Assembly (NCBI GenBank): GCA_002421985.1
Contig: DISF01000028.1
Coordinates: forward strand, 1 to 24,651
Origin: Roseovarius sp. UBA6217
Lineage (GTDB): Bacteria > Pseudomonadota > Alphaproteobacteria > Rhodobacterales > Rhodobacteraceae
Length of the DNA stretch: 24,651 nt
Direction: 5' to 3'
Shown: piece after piece, positions 20,903 through 24,651 of the stretch
How the letters are laid out: every line of letters begins with the position of its first letter
Position numbering within the stretch: the stretch's first letter is position 1
Program-made: the position numbers and the translations under genes
The notes under the pieces: model-generated
Databases searched by the model: none
Told to the model about the DNA's origin: nothing
What the model saw: only the letters and a program-made list of their open reading frames with translations

Positions 20903-22840
20903 GCGTGTCATATAGGCATCGGTGCCCGGATAGGCAAGGGCCTGCGTGGCGTCGAGCGGCAGGCGCAGGTGAATGAACCCGGCATCGTCGATTCCCGCCT
21001 CGGTGGCCCCGAGTGCGGCGATGTCATCGGGATAGGCGCGCAGCCCCGGGCCGGTGGCCAGCAGCGCCGAGGTGCCCGGCGGCATCGTGGCGAAACGCCA
21101 GGTCTCGCGGGGGGCGGGCGCGACGGTGCCTGCCGCCTCGACATGGGCGGCGAGGATATCGCGGACCGCGCGTTCGGAGCGGTGGATGAGCGCGGTTTCG
21201 GCCAGCGCCTCGAACGGGCCGCCACCCCAGGCGCGGTAGGAATTGGTGGCCACGGCAAAGCGGTCGTCATCAGCGACCGGGCGGCCATTGAACCGCAACT
21301 CGCGGATGCGCCGCGTGCCGGGTTCCGTGAGCCTGCCATTGAGGTCGTAGCGGGCCGGTTCGGCGAGGTCGATGGCATAGCTCAGCCCGTCGATCACGTC
21401 GAAGACATGGCCCGGCACATCGTGGTTCAGAAGCGGCTGATCCGCTTTGCCGGGGACGATCCGGTTGAAACAGATCGCCGCGCGTTCGAGCCAGTCGCGC
21501 AGCCCCGCTCCGGTGACCAGAAGGCCGCAAAGCGTGTTGGGAAAGCCGTAGAGATCGGCGAGGTTGCGCAGGCGCAGCGGGCCTGCGGGGATATCCGTGT
21601 AATGGCCCGGCCCCCCCGGCCCGCCGGTGCGGAACGGTGCCGAGGCCGAGAGCACCGGCAGACCGGCATGAGCGGTGCCGGCAAGCGCCGTGGCAAGCGC
21701 CTCACGCTGGGCGGCATTGACCAGCGCGAGGCCCGGATCGTCACGCGCCAGAGCCAGGTAGCTGTGCAGCGGCACGCGGCTATGCCCGATCGGGCGCGCG
21801 GTCATCCGCTGCGTGTGGATATGGGCACGCGCCAATGCGCGCAACAGGCGCGGGCAGGGCGGGGCGGTGGTGGCGGAGATCAGCGCGGTGCGGTGGCCGG
21901 TGACGCGCCAGCCGTCGCGATCATCATGGGCAAGGTGCAGGTCGATCTGCCCCAGATGCGAGGCGGCAAAGCCGGGATTGACGCAAGGCAGCCCATGCAG
22001 CGTGCCGCGGGGGATGTCGGCCCCCGGTATGTGGGCGTCGGCGGCCTCGGGAAAGCGGCGATGGCTGTGCCCGGCGATGAGCGCGTCGAGACCGGGCAGG
22101 CGCGCCAGCGCGCGGGCTGCGTTTTCCATCATCGGCTGGTCCGGTCCGGCACCGATCCCGCTATGGGCCAGCGCGATCACGATATCGGCCCCGGCCGCCC
22201 GGATCGCGGGCAGCCAGGCGCGCGCGGTCTCGACCATGTCGCGCAGCGCCAGCCGCCCGGCGAGGTGACCGTGATCCCAGATGGCCGCCTGCGGCGGGGT
22301 AAGGCCGATCACGCCGATGCGGATGTCGCGGGCCGCACCGTTGCTGCCGTGAACCGTGCGGCGCAGGATCGTGAAGGGCGGCAGGAACGCGGTATCGTTG
22401 CGCGGGTCGTCGCCGAGGGCGCGCACGGCATTGGCGCACACGAGCGCAAACCGCGCCTGCGCCAGAGCGGCCTCAAGCCAGTCGAGACCAAAGTTGAATT
22501 CGTGATTGCCGATCGTGGCCGCGTCATAGCCCATCTGGTTCATGGCGCGGATCACCGGGTGCCTGCCGTGCCAGCCGCTGCCCGGTCGCGCGGTCAGGTC
22601 GGTGAGCGCCGTGCCTTGCAGGAAATCGCCGTTGTCGAGCAGCACGCAGTTGCCCGCCCCCGCCCCGGCGCGCGCCCGCCGGACCAGCGTGGCCAGCCGC
22701 GTGAGGCCGGTATGTGTATCGGCCTCGCAGGTGAAATAATCGAATGGCAGCAGGTGGCCATGCACGTCCGAGGTGGCGAGGATGCGCAGCGTGGCATCCA
22801 TTTTTGACTGTGCGGCGGCGTATGTGGTCGGCTTGGGCAC
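20900..22840 (-). CDS. 2',3'-cyclic-nucleotide phosphodiesterase / 5'-nucleotidase family protein
   Basis: A 646-residue protein of the CpdB/UshA family. The N-terminal metallophosphatase domain (about 15-320) has the metal motifs D25xH27 (ATSDVHGHLLPFDYF), NGDFLQG, GNHEFNFG and AGHSHRRF. The C-terminal 5'-nucleotidase substrate domain (about 340-600) has NLADLYGFPNTLCGLLVTG and DRFAVATNSYRAWGGGPF. LPFDYFT near the first motif favours CpdB-type (2',3'-cyclic nucleotide) enzymes. No Sec signal peptide is seen, although family members are usually periplasmic. GTG 22840 is listed; ATG 22801 (MDATLRILATSDVHG) is an equally plausible start, and neither has a good ribosome site. The stop overlaps the SRP RNA. 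Confidence 0.85.
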   Translation of the reverse strand: MPKPTTYAAAQSKMDATLRILATSDVHGHLLPFDYFTCEADTHTGLTRLATLVRRARAGAGAGNCVLLDNGDFLQGTALTDLTARPGSGWHGRHPVIRAMNQMGYDAATIGNHEFNFGLDWLEAALAQARFALVCANAVRALGDDPRNDTAFLPPFTILRRTVHGSNGAARDIRIGVIGLTPPQAAIWDHGHLAGRLALRDMVETARAWLPAIRAAGADIVIALAHSGIGAGPDQPMMENAARALARLPGLDALIAGHSHRRFPEAADAHIPGADIPRGTLHGLPCVNPGFAASHLGQIDLHLAHDDRDGWRVTGHRTALISATTAPPCPRLLRALARAHIHTQRMTARPIGHSRVPLHSYLALARDDPGLALVNAAQREALATALAGTAHAGLPVLSASAPFRTGGPGGPGHYTDIPAGPLRLRNLADLYGFPNTLCGLLVTGAGLRDWLERAAICFNRIVPGKADQPLLNHDVPGHVFDVIDGLSYAIDLAEPARYDLNGRLTEPGTRRIRELRFNGRPVADDDRFAVATNSYRAWGGGPFEALAETALIHRSERAVRDILAAHVEAAGTVAPAPRETWRFATMPPGTSALLATGPGLRAYPDDIAALGATEAGIDDAGFIHLRLPLDATQALAYPGTDAYMTR

Positions 22841-23060
22841 GAATATTACTCTTGGTGGAGATGGTTAAAATCACATCGTGACGACATGCCTGGCGCGGGT
22901 AGAATACGGGTGAGTTAGTCTTAAGGGGCAGAAAAATTTGTTCAATACCGTTCAGGTTGAAATTCATGAATGTGTTGGATTCGTGTGCGGATCGTGTTTG
23001 CGCGGCTTGCCCTTTGGCCCGCGCCGGTGTCAGTAAGGAACGGGCGCAAGGGAGGCCGGG
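22841..23060. other. Divergent intergenic region, nucleotidase to nudC
   Basis: About 220 bases, visibly richer in A and T than its surroundings, especially 22841-22990. It holds a short inverted repeat TCACATCGTGA (22871-22881) and GTTC-N6-GTTC at 22940-22953, neither assigned to a regulator. GGGAGG at about 23050 serves the nudC start. A 38-codon ORF (22966-23082) is not credible as a gene. Confidence 0.4.
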
Positions 23061-24032
23061 ATGCAGCGGGCGGAAGAGGTGACATTCGGGGGATCGGGGC
23101 TTGACCGGGCCGATGACCTGCGCGGCGACGAGGGGGCGCTGGCGGCGGCGCTTGCCAGTGGGCGGGCGCGGGCGGCGGTGATCTGGCGCGGCAAGCCGCT
23201 GCTGGCGGGGGCGGCGCGCGACACCCTGGCGATGCTGCCCGTGGATCACCCGGTGTTGCGCCGCTACAAGGTGCCGCCCATCCTGATCGGGCGCGACGGG
23301 GACGGAATTGCGCTCTTTGCCGTGGATATCTCTGCCTGGGTGCCGCCGGGGCTGGAGCCTGACCAGCTCGACAGCTTTCTCGACGCCTCCGGGCAGGTGC
23401 ATCCCGACCTGCCCGAGGGCATGGTTTTTGTCGAGTTGCGCCGCGTGATGACCCGGCTCAACCCCCGCGATGCCGAGATCGCGGCCACCGCCAAGGCGAT
23501 TTTCGGCTGGCATGAAAGCCACCGCCATTGCGCCCGCTGCGGCGCGAAAAGCCGGATGATCCGGGCTGGCTGGCAGCGCGCCTGCGACGCCTGCGGCGCG
23601 CAGCATTTCCCGCGCACCGATCCGGTGGCGATCATGCTGGTGACGCATGGCAATTCGGTGCTGATGGGGCGCTCTCCGGGTTGGCCCGAGGGGATGTATT
23701 CGCTGCTCGCGGGGTTTGTCGAGCCGGGCGAGACGGTCGAGGCGGCGGTGCGCCGCGAGGTCTGGGAAGAGGCGGGCGTGCGCGTGGGGCGCGTCAGCTA
23801 TCTCGTGAGCCAGCCGTGGCCGTTCCCGGCGTCGCTGATGCTGGGCTGTCACGGCGAGGCGCTGAGTCGCGACATCACCATTGATCCCAAAGAGATCGAG
23901 GATGCGCGCTGGATGCGCCGCGAGGAGATCCTGGCCTCCTTTGCCGGGGAACACCCCGAGGTTCTGCCCGCGCGCAAGGGCGCGGTGGCGCATTTCCTGC
24001 TCAGGAACTGGCTTGCCGACCGGCTCGATTGA
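23061..24032 (+). CDS. nudC: NudC, NAD+ diphosphatase / NAD-RNA decapping Nudix hydrolase
   Basis: A 323-residue protein. A variable N-terminal domain is followed by a four-Cys zinc ribbon (C157, C160, C175, C178 in HCARCGA and CDACGA). The Nudix box at 218-240 (GFVEPGETVEAAVRREVWEEAGV, quoted as GETVEAAVRREVWEEAG) has the REVWEE core. The NudC-specific SQPWPFPAS is at 250-258. The enzyme cleaves NAD(H) to NMN(H) and AMP and can remove NAD caps from RNA. ATG 23061 has GGGAGG seven bases upstream. It lies upstream of the SRPBCC gene, separated by 50 bp. Confidence 0.96.
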   Translation: MQRAEEVTFGGSGLDRADDLRGDEGALAAALASGRARAAVIWRGKPLLAGAARDTLAMLPVDHPVLRRYKVPPILIGRDGDGIALFAVDISAWVPPGLEPDQLDSFLDASGQVHPDLPEGMVFVELRRVMTRLNPRDAEIAATAKAIFGWHESHRHCARCGAKSRMIRAGWQRACDACGAQHFPRTDPVAIMLVTHGNSVLMGRSPGWPEGMYSLLAGFVEPGETVEAAVRREVWEEAGVRVGRVSYLVSQPWPFPASLMLGCHGEALSRDITIDPKEIEDARWMRREEILASFAGEHPEVLPARKGAVAHFLLRNWLADRLD

Positions 24033-24082
24033 GGCGAGAGTGGCGCGCGGCATCTGTGAGTTGGGTCGAGGGCAGGGCAACA

Positions 24083-24550
24083 ATGCAGTTCACGGGCAAA
24101 GAAGACATCGAGGCACCGATCGACGTGGTCTTTGCCGAGATCACCGATTTCACACGGTTCGAGCGCGGCGCGATGCGGCGCGGGGCCGATGTGCAGCGGA
24201 TCGATACGATGGCGGAGCCGGGCGTCGGCATGACCTGGAAGGCGCGGTTCAAGCTGCGGGGCCGGATGCGTGAACTGTCCCTGCGACTGAGCGAGTATGA
24301 CCCGCCCAACGGGATCGTGCTCGTGGCCGAGGCGGCCACCGTGGAGGCGGTGATGCGGGTGAACGTGGTGTCGCTGAGCCGCGCGCGCACGCGGCTTGGC
24401 GTCGATCTGAGGATCACCCCGCGCAACCTTGCGGGGCGGCTGATGGTGCAGACCATGAAACTCGGGAAATCCAACCTGACCAAACGATTCCGCCTGCGGC
24501 TTGCGGATTACGCGATGGATGTCGAGGCGCGCCATAAACGCAGCGCGTGA
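24083..24550 (+). CDS. SRPBCC-family protein, function unknown
   Basis: A 155-residue protein with the polyketide-cyclase/START-like pattern: MQFTGKEDIEAPIDVVFAEI (first strand and helix), FTRFERGAMRRG, PGVGMTWKARFKLRGRMREL, PPNGIVLVAEAATVEAVMRV and a C-terminal helix MVQTMKLGKSNLTKRFRLRL. It probably binds a hydrophobic ligand, which is unknown. ATG 24083 has GAGGGCAGGG upstream; a longer TTG-start reading would overlap nudC by four bases. It follows nudC on the same strand and may be in its operon. Confidence 0.75.
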   Translation: MQFTGKEDIEAPIDVVFAEITDFTRFERGAMRRGADVQRIDTMAEPGVGMTWKARFKLRGRMRELSLRLSEYDPPNGIVLVAEAATVEAVMRVNVVSLSRARTRLGVDLRITPRNLAGRLMVQTMKLGKSNLTKRFRLRLADYAMDVEARHKRSA

Positions 24551-24651
24551 GGTGGGGGCGGATGGGGGAACCCAATTTGTCCACTGCTGCGTCATGCGAA
24601 AACGGCAACTTTAATTCTTATCCACGGTAGCTGTTCCATCCCGGATGATCA

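Noticed and set aside
20903..22807. Plus-strand 642-codon frame opposite the nucleotidase
   Set aside because: The minus strand encodes all the metallophosphatase and nucleotidase motifs. The plus frame is rich in Arg, Gly and Ala without any domain.
22940..22953. GTTC-N6-GTTC as a second LexA box
   Set aside because: The spacer is six bases, not seven, so it does not meet the alphaproteobacterial LexA pattern. The neighbouring genes are not typical SOS genes.
22966..23082. 38-codon Cys-containing ORF before nudC
   Set aside because: It overlaps the nudC start out of frame, has no ribosome site, and its end is just nudC sequence in another frame.

Overview
The window is high-GC alphaproteobacterial DNA, most likely chromosomal and from the Rhodobacterales (Rhodobacter/Roseobacter-type bacteria). 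The evidence is an rpoE-chrR pair beside a five-gene operon in the order known from Rhodobacter sphaeroides, a GTTC-N7-GTTC SOS box of the alphaproteobacterial type, and RlmN, YghU, NudC and SRP RNA sequences of that group. Species cannot be named from the sequence alone. No tRNA, rRNA operon, CRISPR array or prophage was seen.

Layout. 1-515 holds mobile-element debris: the end of an IS5-family (IS427-type) element abutting a decayed IS66-family tnpA. 666-1102 holds a possible 29-aa ORF and a DUF3775 gene. 1167-7215 is a singlet-oxygen stress module. A minus-strand operon (FAD oxidoreductase, DUF1365, MFS carrier, DUF3833, SDR) has every junction overlapping. It diverges from the sigma factor gene rpoE and its zinc anti-sigma gene chrR. 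Both arms carry an RpoE-type promoter with an 18-bp spacer. 7511-9696 has a membrane diguanylate cyclase divergent from an alpha/beta-hydrolase-OsmC fusion. 9706-11742 has DUF2794 and an imuB-type Y-family polymerase gene with a LexA box but no imuA or dnaE2 beside it. 12103-14934 holds cysK, a YghU-type GST and a NYN-domain protein.

15042-17920 holds rlmN, an orphan coxG-like gene and an exported SGNH hydrolase. 18114-20582 has a two-gene ABC exporter and an RluA-type pseudouridine synthase. 20808-22840 has the SRP RNA gene (minus strand), whose 5' end touches the stop codon of a cyclic-nucleotide phosphodiesterase/nucleotidase gene. 23061-24550 has nudC and an SRPBCC-domain protein.

How the genes work together. 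The clearest system is the RpoE/ChrR regulon. In R. sphaeroides, ChrR holds RpoE inactive until singlet oxygen appears. RpoE then drives its own operon and the divergent one, two of whose products (the FAD protein and DUF1365) are tied to unusual (furan) fatty-acid formation from membrane lipid. Several other genes are redox or damage related (cysK, YghU, OsmC fusion, imuB, nudC), but the sequence shows no shared control for them.
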